Part shown: positions 14,220 through 20,227 of the stretch, piece by piece
Layout of the letters: each line of letters opens with the position of its first letter
How positions within the stretch are numbered: the stretch's first letter is position 1
Notes under the pieces: generated by a model
The model's input: the letters and a program-made list of their open reading frames with translations, nothing else
What the model was told of the DNA's origin: nothing
Database searches by the model: none
Program-made: the position numbers and the translations under genes
IMG/VR virus record: IMGVR_UViG_3300029915_000165
Coordinates: 1 to 20,471 of that record
DNA length: 20,471 nt
From: a virus
Reading direction: 5' to 3' (one strand)

Positions 14220-15897
14220 CGGTGCCCTCCTTGGGGGGATTGGTGTCCTCGCCGTCATTGTTCACGCCCGGTTCGCCCTCGGTCTCGCCATCGTTCTTGC
14301 CGGCCGGGGCCGGGGCCTGGATCAGGGGGCCCACCCGGAGGTTCAGGGCATCAATGAGGTCCTGCTCGTCCTTGAGTTCGTAGGCGACGTCCTCCCAGTC
14401 CAGGCCCTTCTTGGCCAGCACCTTGGTCCGGGTGTTCACGGCGCCCGCGATGGATTCCAGGTCTGCGGCGCTGTCCGCCCGGGGGTCAACCCAGTCCCAG
14501 CCACGGGGGTGGAACTGGTGGGCGCTGAACTGTTCCAGGGTCACTCCTGCGGGGAGCTTGAGGACCCCGGAGAGCCACGCGCCCAGCATGAATTCCGCGT
14601 GGGCCCGATCGCACAAGGTCTGGATGAGGCGGATCTGCTGTTCCTGGAAACTCTCGTGCTGGCTGATCGTGCCCTGCCGGATGGAGCTGAAGGAAACGCT
14701 GGTCAGGTCCCCCGCCAGCTCGTGGTAGGCGACGCCCAGGCCAGAGGCGATGCCCTTGAGCATGGACTTGCTGAAGGCCTCGAAGGCCGTGCTGGGGTGC
14801 TTGACGTCCGGGAACTCCACCTCGATGCCAGCGGGGATGCCCATGTAGGCGATCCCGGTGGAATTCCCGCCCAGGTTCTGGGCGGCCATGATGGGGTCCA
14901 CCAAGGCATTGCGCTCCAGCCGGTCATCATCGTCGCCGTGTTCGTCAATGGCGCCGTTGGGGCTCTTGAGGATGCCGGGCCGCTCACTCTCATGGCGGGC
15001 GCAGGCGACCTCGGCTTCCCAGTAGTGGCCCAGCATGGAGAGGATATACATGACGCTGGCGCAGGCCGGAACGCCACGGGACTGGATGGCGCGGTCCGGA
15101 TCCAGCCCGTGGATGATCTGGTCCGCCGGGATGATGATCTTCGCGCCGTAGGCCCAGCCGCCCACCATGCCGTTGCGGATCAGCTTCGGGTCCGTGAAGT
15201 GGTACGCCACGGGCTTGCCGTAGGTGTCCATCTCGATGCCCATAACGATCGGGTTGATCCCGGGCGAGCCGGCCCGGCTGTACGTGTGGTCCAGGAGGTC
15301 CGCATCCAGAAACGCAAGGGAGAACCCGAATTTGTTGGGCGCGCCCCGGACGATCCGGATGAACACCTCCCCATCCAGGGCCAGTGTCCGCACGAAGAGG
15401 CGGCACACGTCCTGAAAGGAATACCGGCCGCTCATATCGCAGTTGCCGGGCTTGCACCATTCCTGCCATGCGGCTTCGATCTTGGTGACGTAGGGATCCC
15501 GGAGCACGCCCTTGTTCTTCGACTTGAACAGGCTCTGCATGGTGACGCCGTTCGGGCCCACCACGTTGTTGCCAAGGAGCCGGAGGTAGTGCCTCATGAA
15601 CGGGTTGTTGTTGGCCAGGCGCCTGGAGTTGGCCCGGAGGGCCAGGGCATCGCGGCGGATTTCCTCATCCTTGGACCGCATGGCCATCAGGAACCCGCCG
15701 CCGTACATCGTGGCGCCGGTGTAGAAGGCGCCGATGCCCGGGCCCACGGCTCGCTTGGCCTTGACCGGGGCCTCGAAGGTGGTCACGCCCAGGGGAGCCT
15801 GGCGCTTGGGTTCGAAGGTGGCTCCGGCACTGAAGGACACGGACGCCCGGGTTTCGGGCCCGGTGAAGGCGGAGCGGACGCGGGAAAGGAGGCTCAT
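14209..15897 (-). CDS. Portal protein, lambda gpB type
   Basis: The 562-residue protein forms the dodecameric ring at the capsid vertex through which DNA enters and leaves. It starts MSLLSRVRSAFTGPETR at an ATG overlapping the preceding stop (ATGA), nine bases from the end of the upstream frame. Typical lambda-type portal words are present: RRLANNNPFMRHYLRLLGNNVVG near residues 90-114 (given here in parts: RRLANNNP, MRHYLRLLGNNVVG), SFQDVCRLFVRTLALDGE, and FLDADLLD. The last 30 residues are Gly/Glu/Asp-rich. Residues 1-65 are a variable basic N-terminus. The frame continues upstream to 16242 but that part lies in the neighbouring gene and is arginine/proline-rich shadow. Family assignment (PF05136-like) is from these motifs. 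Confidence 0.9.
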   Translation of the reverse strand: MSLLSRVRSAFTGPETRASVSFSAGATFEPKRQAPLGVTTFEAPVKAKRAVGPGIGAFYTGATMYGGGFLMAMRSKDEEIRRDALALRANSRRLANNNPFMRHYLRLLGNNVVGPNGVTMQSLFKSKNKGVLRDPYVTKIEAAWQEWCKPGNCDMSGRYSFQDVCRLFVRTLALDGEVFIRIVRGAPNKFGFSLAFLDADLLDHTYSRAGSPGINPIVMGIEMDTYGKPVAYHFTDPKLIRNGMVGGWAYGAKIIIPADQIIHGLDPDRAIQSRGVPACASVMYILSMLGHYWEAEVACARHESERPGILKSPNGAIDEHGDDDDRLERNALVDPIMAAQNLGGNSTGIAYMGIPAGIEVEFPDVKHPSTAFEAFSKSMLKGIASGLGVAYHELAGDLTSVSFSSIRQGTISQHESFQEQQIRLIQTLCDRAHAEFMLGAWLSGVLKLPAGVTLEQFSAHQFHPRGWDWVDPRADSAADLESIAGAVNTRTKVLAKKGLDWEDVAYELKDEQDLIDALNLRVGPLIQAPAPAGKNDGETEGEPGVNNDGEDTNPPKEGTDGK

Positions 15898-16469
15898 AGT
15901 GGGTTGAACCTCACAGGGACATGGGTGAAGAACGACTTGCCCCGCTGGCGCCCGACCACCCCGGCGTAGTAGGCCCGGAGCCGCATCAGTTCGGCATGGT
16001 CCATGTGCTTGGCCTCGATGCCGTTGTCCAGCTTGTATTCCGTGATGGACTCGCTCAGCCGGCCCTCGAGCACGGCGGTGATGGCGGCCAGGCACTTTTC
16101 GGCATGGGTCCGGGGGTCGTAACCGGGCGGGGGAGCCGCGGGGTTGATCCCAACCCGGAGTTCCCCGCGGTCGAGGGTCTGGCGCTGGGTTCCATCCGCG
16201 CTCTGCACGATGAGGGTCCAGTGGTATTCGCCAGGGGTCCACGCGGCTGTCTGGGCCGGGGTCTGGGCCAGGACAAAGCAGCTGTTCCCGTCAGCCATGG
16301 CCACCAGGACCACGGGCGCCGTCCCAGGGGCCGCGCCCACCAGGAACAGATACATGGTCAGGGTCCAACCGGGCCCGGCGGGATACTGGGATCGAAGGTC
16401 AATCGGATCCCAGGAGAAGCTGTCCCCGGCCTGGATCTTCTTTGGCAATCTGATCCACTTATCGTCCAT
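15894..16469 (-). CDS. Head protein upstream of portal, C-terminus gpW-like
   Basis: The 191-residue protein starts MDDKWIRLPKKIQAGDSFSW. Its first 115 residues are strand-rich with Pro/Gly turns (PGWTLTMYLFLVG, PGEYHWTLIVQSADG) and look like an immunoglobulin-like or beta-sandwich domain. The rest is helical: HAEKCLAAITAVLEGR, HMDHAELMRLRAYYAGVVG, then a basic end. That helical part resembles lambda gpW or DUF6148-type joining proteins, which also sit directly before the portal. It is the first gene after the terminator-dyad module at 16503-16557. Start: the frame extends to 16661 through non-coding sequence; the ATG at 16469 fits the leader, although its ribosome binding site (GAAAGTTGG) is weak. 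The gpW link is inference. Confidence 0.65.
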   Translation of the reverse strand: MDDKWIRLPKKIQAGDSFSWDPIDLRSQYPAGPGWTLTMYLFLVGAAPGTAPVVLVAMADGNSCFVLAQTPAQTAAWTPGEYHWTLIVQSADGTQRQTLDRGELRVGINPAAPPPGYDPRTHAEKCLAAITAVLEGRLSESITEYKLDNGIEAKHMDHAELMRLRAYYAGVVGRQRGKSFFTHVPVRFNPL

Positions 16470-16502
16470 GGGTCCAACTTTCAGACCTGGGCGGCCGAGG
16501 AC

Positions 16503-16523
16503 TGTTGCTCTCGCATAGCAACG
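16503..16523. promoter_or_regulatory. Dyad operator candidate, head operon leader
   Basis: The sequence GTTGCTCT-CGC-ATAGCAAC (16504-16522) has 8-base arms around a 3-base centre with one arm mismatch. It matches the dyad at 19152-19170 at 16 of 19 positions with identical geometry. It lies 14 bases after a GC-rich hairpin and 35 bases before the first head gene. A dimeric regulator site is the likely meaning; no clear -10 box was seen beside it. Confidence 0.6.
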
Positions 16524-16536
16524 CCCCAAACGAACA

Positions 16537-16557
16537 CCGCCCGCGGGAGGCGGGCGG
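16537..16557 (-). terminator. GC-rich hairpin ending the lysis operon
   Basis: Perfect 8-bp arms CCGCCCGC (16537-16544) and GCGGGCGG (16550-16557) enclose a five-base loop, 25 bases after the stop of the last lysis-block gene. On the minus strand the stem is followed by TGTTCGTTTGG, only moderately U-rich. It fits a weak intrinsic terminator between the lysis and head operons. Confidence 0.6.
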
Positions 16558-16581
16558 CGGGGTGCGGGGGCGCAGGTGGGC

Positions 16582-16920
16582 CTATGGGGGGGGATCCTTG
16601 GCATCGCAGAAGTCAGGGACGGTGCAGCCCTTTCCTTGCAGGAAGCCCAGGAGGTGGGCATGGGACCGTTCGACAGCGCCGACCTGAAGCTGCAACTTGC
16701 CGATTTCCTTGAAGGCCGCTTCGATCTTCGCCACCACCATCGTTTGCAGGAGCTGCTCTACCTGGAGCAGCTGGGCCTTCTGATCCTGCTCGCGCTGCTC
16801 ATCCTGCCGCTGGCGGTCCTGATCCCGGGCCCGGCGATCAGCTTTGAGGGTGGCCCAGATCGAAACCACGCTGGTGACGATCAGGCCAAGGATGCTGATG
16901 AAAATGCCGAGGGGGCTCAC
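16582..16920 (-). CDS. Small membrane protein with one helix and coiled coil
   Basis: The 112-residue protein begins MSPLGIFISILGLIVTSV at a GTG six bases from the preceding stop. Residues 3-25 form a membrane helix; a highly charged stretch rich in RDQDRQRQDEQREQ follows, then a helix and GFLQGKGCTVPDFC near the end. The layout (N-terminal helix, cytoplasmic coiled coil) is seen in some phage holin-like and antiholin proteins and in small membrane accessories of lysis cassettes. No Shine-Dalgarno sequence is obvious, and translational coupling to the gene before it is likely. Exact function unknown. Confidence 0.65.
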   Translation of the reverse strand: MSPLGIFISILGLIVTSVVSIWATLKADRRARDQDRQRQDEQREQDQKAQLLQVEQLLQTMVVAKIEAAFKEIGKLQLQVGAVERSHAHLLGFLQGKGCTVPDFCDAKDPPP

Positions 16921-16923
16921 GCG

Positions 16924-17328
16924 TTAGGCCTGGGGGAGGAGAGAGCGCACAGGCGCGGCGGGGATGGTGACGATTTCGGGCGCGGAGGGGAACGGCGCAG
17001 GAACAGGGACCGGATCCACCGCGGCGGCGACCTTCAAGGCATCGGCCGCGACCTGGGCGTCGATCCGAGCCTCCAGCGCCTTGATCTGTTTCACCAGGGC
17101 CGCGATATCGCTCTGGACGTCCAGCTTGATGCTGGTGTAGATCCCCTCAAGGTCGCAGGTGGCCAGTTCCAGCAAGGCCTTGGCCCGCTTCTCCTCGGCG
17201 GCGACCGCCGCGGCTCGGGCGGCGAACCACGCCTTGATGGGCGGCCAGAAGTGGACGGCCAGGGCCACTGCCAGGCAGATGAAGGCCCACACGATGTGGG
17301 TTAGGTGGGTGGTGACGATGTCAGGCAT
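16924..17328 (-). CDS. Small membrane protein with one helix, lysis block
   Basis: The 134-residue protein begins MPDIVTTHLTHIVWAFI. Residues 10-30 form a membrane helix (AFICLAVALAVHFW), followed by an Ala/Glu/Lys helix (AAVAAEEKRAKALLELA), a second predicted coiled coil around ALVKQIKALEARI and a Pro/Val/Ala-rich end. The ATG has a strong AAGGAGG five bases upstream. It lies between the spanin-like gene and the other one-helix protein. A holin, antiholin or second spanin-related role is possible; nothing in the residues settles it. Confidence 0.65.
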   Translation of the reverse strand: MPDIVTTHLTHIVWAFICLAVALAVHFWPPIKAWFAARAAAVAAEEKRAKALLELATCDLEGIYTSIKLDVQSDIAALVKQIKALEARIDAQVAADALKVAAAVDPVPVPAPFPSAPEIVTIPAAPVRSLLPQA

Positions 17329-17343
17329 GCAGACCTCCTTGGG

Positions 17344-18066
17344 TCAGAAGCGCCACAGGGCGGTGCCCTGGGCTTCGATGGTGGTGTTGCCGTTCCCGAT
17401 GGGCCTACGGACCAAGGCCACGGCCACCCGGAAGGGGCCAAGGTCCCGCTCGGCGGCCGGTCCAAGGGTGCCGTTGCTGCCGTAGGTGATGCCCGCGGCC
17501 CAGGGCCTCACAGTGCTCTGCAGGGCGCCCACCACCACCCGGAGGCCGGCCGCCTCCTGCCGGTAGCTGTCGGCGGACTGCTGGAAGGCGGCGGCCTCAT
17601 CGGTCTTGGTGGCCAGCAGGGCCTGGGTGCTGGCCAGGACCGTCTTGGTGTCGGCCAGGTCCCGGGCCAGGTCATCGATCAGCTTGCGGTCCGGTGCCAC
17701 CTCTGCCAGGGACGGAGCAGCATCTGCCACAAGGCCAGGAACAGGTTTGGCTCCGGGGGCAGGTTGAACAGGACGGGAATGGAACTTGGCCACTGGCGCC
17801 CAGTCCTGATCCACTGCGGCATCGTCTCCCTTGAGCGGCGCGGTGTCTTTGACAACCTGGTCCTGCTGGTCCTTCGCTTTCGTGCCATCAGCCGCCCCCT
17901 TGGCGTAGCCCTTTGCCCCGGTCTGGTCATCCTTTGCCGCCTGGGCCATGCCGGCGGTGACCTGGTGCTGGACGTGCCGGGCCCGCGCGGCGTAGCCGAT
18001 CCAGAGGCAGACGGCGGCCAGGATTGCGATGCCGATCAGCGTGAGATGGGACTTGATCCAGGTCAT
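17344..18066 (-). CDS. Inner-membrane spanin candidate with beta-rich C-terminus
   Basis: The 240-residue protein begins MTWIKSHLTLIGIAILAA. One N-terminal helix (residues 8-26) anchors it with the bulk predicted in the periplasm. Residues about 30-100 are Ala/Lys/Asp/Gln-rich, residues 125-185 form a coiled coil (LIDDLARDLADTKTVLAS), and residues 187-240 are beta-strand-like, ending ALWRF. Topology and place behind the endolysin and holin candidates fit an Rz-type i-spanin that disrupts the outer membrane in the last step of lysis. The strand-rich end is unusual for Rz, and no Rz1-like lipoprotein frame was found inside or next to it. Confidence 0.6.
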   Translation of the reverse strand: MTWIKSHLTLIGIAILAAVCLWIGYAARARHVQHQVTAGMAQAAKDDQTGAKGYAKGAADGTKAKDQQDQVVKDTAPLKGDDAAVDQDWAPVAKFHSRPVQPAPGAKPVPGLVADAAPSLAEVAPDRKLIDDLARDLADTKTVLASTQALLATKTDEAAAFQQSADSYRQEAAGLRVVVGALQSTVRPWAAGITYGSNGTLGPAAERDLGPFRVAVALVRRPIGNGNTTIEAQGTALWRF

Positions 18067-18069
18067 GGC

Positions 18070-18270
18070 CTACTCAGCCTTCTTGGCGAGCAGGACCTGC
18101 TTGGTGCTCAGTGCGTGGATCTGGTTCTTCAGACCGTTTCCGGGCATCACCAGGGTGGTCTCCGCCTCGAGGCAGCAAAAGTTCTCATCGCCGGAGATGG
18201 ATTTGACCTCCAACTCCAAAGTGACAATGTCACCGGCCTTGATGAGGGTTCCGTTCTTGTCGTGGCTCAT
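18070..18270 (-). CDS. Small beta-rich phage protein, unknown function
   Basis: The 66-residue protein begins MSHDKNGTLIKAGDIVTLE. TAGGAGG, formed partly by the previous stop codon, stands five bases before the ATG, the clearest start signal in the lysis block. The sequence has an SH3- or KOW-like pattern: DxxGxxIxxGDxVxLxxxV, then a central FCCLEAETT segment and a closing STKQVLLAKK strand. Similar short proteins are common in Gram-negative phages next to lysis or early genes, without a known job. Paired cysteines (CC) in the middle are a noticeable feature. Confidence 0.7.
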   Translation of the reverse strand: MSHDKNGTLIKAGDIVTLELEVKSISGDENFCCLEAETTLVMPGNGLKNQIHALSTKQVLLAKKAE

Positions 18271-18279
18271 GAATTCCTC

Positions 18280-18525
18280 CTAGTCCCCGTTGGGACCGCT
18301 TTGCTTGTGATAGGCCACGCCGGCGAGACCCGCCACGGAGCCCGAGATGATGCCGAGGGCGCCCACTAGGCCGCCGTCAACGTGCTGGTCAAGACAGGCT
18401 TGGTACCAGACCGCGAGGGTCAGGACCGTAAGGCAGAAACAAAGCGTGCAGCCCGCGATCCACATCAGGGCCCGGCGAACTTCCTCCGGCTGGTCCGTTC
18501 GGATCAGCCTCTGGAAAAGGCTCAT
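18280..18525 (-). CDS. Two-helix membrane protein, holin candidate
   Basis: The 81-residue protein starts MSLFQRLIRTDQPEEVRR. It has two membrane helices, about residues 20-43 (MWIAGCTLCFCLTVLTLAVW) and 53-74 (LVGALGIISGSVAGLAGVAY), with a short loop and a charged hydrophilic tail. Size and two-helix layout directly behind the endolysin gene fit a class II holin that would release the muramidase through the inner membrane. The frame extends upstream to 18612 into the endolysin gene; the inner ATG with GGAG nine bases upstream is preferred. A hairpin at 18540-18558 sits immediately before this ribosome binding site. Confidence 0.65.
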   Translation of the reverse strand: MSLFQRLIRTDQPEEVRRALMWIAGCTLCFCLTVLTLAVWYQACLDQHVDGGLVGALGIISGSVAGLAGVAYHKQSGPNGD

Positions 18526-18539
18526 GCTCTTCTGCTCCA

Positions 18540-18558
18540 ACTGGCCAATACGGCCAGT
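18540..18558 (-). promoter_or_regulatory. Hairpin in the holin leader
   Basis: Perfect 7-bp arms ACTGGCC (18540-18546) and GGCCAGT (18552-18558) enclose a five-base loop. On the transcribed strand the stem ends one base before TTGGAG, the ribosome binding site of the holin candidate. It lies in the short gap between endolysin and holin genes. It could tune holin translation, in the way structured leaders control lambda S. Confidence 0.45.
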
Positions 18559-18601
18559 CGTAGGGGTGCTCTCCGTAGGGGTCGCCGGGATCAAACATGG
18601 C

Positions 18602-19102
18602 TCAGGCGGCATCGGGAATTTCCTCGGCCCGCTTCTCCCACCCGTTCAGGAACTTCCCTTCTCTGGGATGGGCCTGGGCCACCGCGATGTAGTGCTCCCG
18701 GGCGGCCTCGCATAGGGCTTGGAGCAGCTGGTTTGGTTCCTGGGCGTTGGTGGCCGCCAGGGTAGCAGGGCCCCACACGCCGTCATCGGCTACGCCCAGG
18801 ATTTTTTGGAGGCATCTGACCTCGGTCCCGAGACCGCAGTCCACCCCGATATCAAACAGCTTCGAAGCGACCCTCTGATCAGAGACCCCGTCATAGCGCC
18901 AGTATTCCGGCGAGCCATAGACCTGCAGCAACTGGTCCGGAGTGATGTTCCACAGCTGGTCCAGTGTGGTGAAGCCGAGCAGCCGCTGGGCGGCTATGAA
19001 GGTCACCCCATGGTTGGTCGCTCCGCCAGGGTCGGCCGAATCGTTGACCTTGCCGCCCTCGTTACGGAGGAGGAAAGGCATTGCAGCGGAGAGCGTGGCC
19101 AC
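18602..19102 (-). CDS. Endolysin, GH108 N-acetylmuramidase with PG-binding C-terminus
   Basis: The 166-residue enzyme cleaves the glycan chains of peptidoglycan. After an initiating GTG the protein reads MATLSAAMPFLLRNEGG; Glu15 in the EGG motif is the predicted catalytic acid, followed by DPGGATNHGVTF, the GH108 signature. Residues about 85-166 match the PG-binding-3 type domain (KLFDIGVDCG, LQKILGVADDGVWGPAT). No signal peptide or SAR helix is present, so release depends on a holin. Start: GTG at 19102 is eight bases behind GGAGG (19111-19115) and gives the normal family N-terminus; the frame open to 19339 overlaps the preceding gene. Confidence 0.92.
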   Translation of the reverse strand: MATLSAAMPFLLRNEGGKVNDSADPGGATNHGVTFIAAQRLLGFTTLDQLWNITPDQLLQVYGSPEYWRYDGVSDQRVASKLFDIGVDCGLGTEVRCLQKILGVADDGVWGPATLAATNAQEPNQLLQALCEAAREHYIAVAQAHPREGKFLNGWEKRAEEIPDAA

Positions 19103-19150
19103 GGGGAGGACCTCCAGAGACCCCAGAATGGAAGTCGGCCCCAGCCGGTG

Positions 19151-19171
19151 CGTTGCTATGGGATAGCAACG
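19151..19171. promoter_or_regulatory. Perfect dyad, operator candidate, lysis operon leader
   Basis: CGTTGCTAT (19151-19159) and ATAGCAACG (19163-19171) form perfect 9-bp arms around GGG. The same dyad with three changes recurs in the head operon leader at 16503-16523. It is 10 bases after a terminator-like hairpin and 48 bases before the endolysin GTG. Two such sites before two operons suggest binding by a dimeric phage regulator; a -10-like CATTCT lies about 20 bases downstream but is poor. Confidence 0.6.
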
Positions 19172-19181
19172 GGCATGGGAA

Positions 19182-19201
19182 GGCCCCCAGTGAAGGGGGC
19201 C
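19182..19201 (-). terminator. GC-rich hairpin ending the small-gene block
   Basis: Perfect 7-bp arms GGCCCCC (19182-19188) and GGGGGCC (19195-19201) enclose six bases, 16 bases after the stop of the 90-residue gene. The following minus-strand sequence TTCCCATG has no U run, so Rho-independent termination would be weak. Its place before the dyad matches the module at 16503-16557. Confidence 0.5.
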
Positions 19202-19204
19202 GAT

Positions 19205-19212
19205 CCTGGACA
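19205..19212 (-). repeat. Stop-associated octamer TGTCCAGG, copy 4
   Basis: TGTCCAGG on the minus strand, five bases after the TAG of the 90-residue gene. It is the last of four such copies behind consecutive genes and stands at the end of the small-gene block, just before the hairpin at 19182-19201. Confidence 0.65.
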
Positions 19213-19217
19213 AGAGC

Positions 19218-19490
19218 CTATTCGGCGGGGTTGCACATGAGGCTGGTGTAGTAGAAATCACGCTGGATCGGGTTCCCGCGACGGGTCCTCCCGTTGTCCA
19301 GCCGGACTCGGACCATCCCGTAACCGTCTGCGGCGCCATCGTGGCTCACCGTCACGGGCGTGGGGTTGATCTGCCCATGGCGCAACATGACGAGCAGGCG
19401 GGTGCCTTTCTGGAACCGGCGGTTCAATTCGTCCTCCACCTGCTTGTGGATGGCTTTCGCGTCCTGGAGGAGTTTTTCGATGTCAGCCAT
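19218..19490 (-). CDS. Phage protein of unknown function (90 aa)
   Basis: The protein begins MADIEKLLQDAKAIHKQV at an ATG with AGGAG five bases upstream. An N-terminal helix of about 30 residues is followed by a strand-rich part: LLVMLRHGQINPTPVTVS, YGMVRVRLDNG and DFYYTSLMC. The arginine-rich segment DNGRTRRGNPIQRDF could bind nucleic acid or an acidic partner. No family is recognised. It is the last gene of the small-gene block before the lysis operon, and it fixes the endolysin start because the longer endolysin frame would overlap it. Confidence 0.65.
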   Translation of the reverse strand: MADIEKLLQDAKAIHKQVEDELNRRFQKGTRLLVMLRHGQINPTPVTVSHDGAADGYGMVRVRLDNGRTRRGNPIQRDFYYTSLMCNPAE

Positions 19491-19514
19491 ATCGGCTCCT
19501 GAATGGGTGGTGCG

Positions 19515-19522
19515 CCTGGACA
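19515..19522 (-). repeat. Stop-associated octamer TGTCCAGG, copy 3
   Basis: TGTCCAGG on the minus strand, four bases after the TAG at 19527-19529. Together with the preceding CC it makes CCTGTCCAGG, a short inverted repeat, as in copy 2. Confidence 0.65.
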
Positions 19523-19526
19523 GGTG

Positions 19527-19940
19527 CTACGCGGGGACATCGGCCAGAGCGAACACAACGCCTTGGCAGTAGGGCTCTCCGTCATCGGAAATCTCGAAAG
19601 TCTCGTGAGGGATGGTGGTCTTGAAGGTCCAGCAGGGGCCTTTGCCCTCCTCCCGCCAAACGATCTCCAGGGGCGTGGCCGCAGCCTTTAGCTTTTCGAA
19701 GTGGGGGCACCTGTCGTTGTCGCAGTAGTTGATCAGGAGGCCAGCCTTGGTGAATCGAACCGTCTGGCCCTGCCAGGCGCTGACCTCCTCCCAGACAGCC
19801 CCGCGCAACTCCAGCAGGTCGTCACTGCCGCCGAAGGCCACGACTAGCCCGGCTTCCTTGGCTAGGGCCTCCTCCGCCTTGGTGATCTCGTTGGTGTACT
19901 CCCGGCCGTTGATGATCCGGGCCAGTTCCTTGGCGTTCAT
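19527..19940 (-). CDS. Conserved-looking phage protein of unknown function (137 aa)
   Basis: The protein begins MNAKELARIINGREYTNEIT at an ATG behind AAGGA at a spacing of six. Words such as AGLVVAFGGSDDLLELRGAV, IPHETFEI, and the ending GVVFALADVPA match a family of hypothetical phage and prophage proteins I recall from many Proteobacterial phages. It has CxNDxCPHF, with two cysteines and a histidine near residues 73-80, which could bind metal. No enzymatic role is known. The longer frame up to 20138 overlaps the previous gene and is not used. Confidence 0.75.
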   Translation of the reverse strand: MNAKELARIINGREYTNEITKAEEALAKEAGLVVAFGGSDDLLELRGAVWEEVSAWQGQTVRFTKAGLLINYCDNDRCPHFEKLKAAATPLEIVWREEGKGPCWTFKTTIPHETFEISDDGEPYCQGVVFALADVPA

Positions 19941-19957
19941 GGTTTTCCTTGCGAGAT

Positions 19958-19975
19958 AGGCTCCGGGCGGAGCCT
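19958..19975 (-). promoter_or_regulatory. Intergenic hairpin beside octamer copy 2
   Basis: Perfect 7-bp arms AGGCTCC (19958-19964) and GGAGCCT (19969-19975) with a four-base loop lie between the 72- and 137-residue genes and overlap the last bases of octamer copy 2. There is no U tract, so a processing or stability element is more likely than a terminator. Confidence 0.45.
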
Positions 19976-19980
19976 GGACA
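19973..19980 (-). repeat. Stop-associated octamer TGTCCAGG, copy 2
   Basis: TGTCCAGG on the minus strand, six bases after the TAG at 19987-19989. Its last three bases form part of the hairpin at 19958-19975. Confidence 0.65.
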
Positions 19981-19986
19981 GGTGCG

Positions 19987-20205
19987 CTAGGCGCGGTGGG
20001 GTAGCTTGAGTTCTTCCCTTGCACGGGTAGCCCATCCAAGGAGGAGGTCTGCCGCTTGGCGTTTTTCTTCAAGGACCCGCCGGATGAGGTTTCCACCCCC
20101 AGGCGGGTCCTCTTTCGCCAATTCGGAGATACAGTCATTTACGGCTAACCGAATGTCTCCCGCGCCCATTTCAACGGCTTTAACGAAGGCTTCAGTAACT
20201 TGCAT
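19987..20205 (-). CDS. Small helical phage protein of unknown function (72 aa)
   Basis: The protein begins MQVTEAFVKAVEMGAGDIRL at an ATG preceded by GGGGAAAGAAG. It is almost entirely helical, with one break at PPGGG (residues about 34-38), and ends KLPHRA. No membrane segment or catalytic motif is seen. It is flanked on both sides by intergenic gaps that carry the TGTCCAGG octamer. Function cannot be named; its place among small phage genes suggests an early or middle accessory role. Confidence 0.6.
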   Translation of the reverse strand: MQVTEAFVKAVEMGAGDIRLAVNDCISELAKEDPPGGGNLIRRVLEEKRQAADLLLGWATRAREELKLPHRA

Positions 20206-20227
20206 GGTCTTCTTTCCCCAGGCTGCA

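Noticed and set aside
14220-14258. Earlier start for the protease-capsid fusion
   Set aside because: It would lie inside the portal gene and bypass AAGGAGG, which is correctly spaced for the ATG at 14219.
8868-15969. Long plus-strand ORFs, for example 8868-10373, 12378-14021 and 14053-15969
   Set aside because: They lie wholly antisense to firmly identified tape measure, capsid and portal genes, are rich in Gly/Arg/Pro/His, and are explained by high GC in the third codon position.
15898-16242. N-terminal extension of the portal frame
   Set aside because: Arginine/proline-rich shadow of the 191-residue gene; the ATG at 15897 overlaps that gene's stop in the standard ATGA manner.
17679-17930. 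Embedded frame in the spanin candidate as Rz1
   Set aside because: No lipobox or signal peptide; Arg/Trp-rich composition typical of a shadow frame.
18389-18598. 69-residue ORF beginning MFDPGDPYGEHPYDWPYW in the endolysin-holin gap
   Set aside because: It starts near the endolysin stop but lacks a ribosome binding site, becomes Pro/Gly shadow inside the holin candidate, and resembles no known family. A short real peptide cannot be fully excluded.
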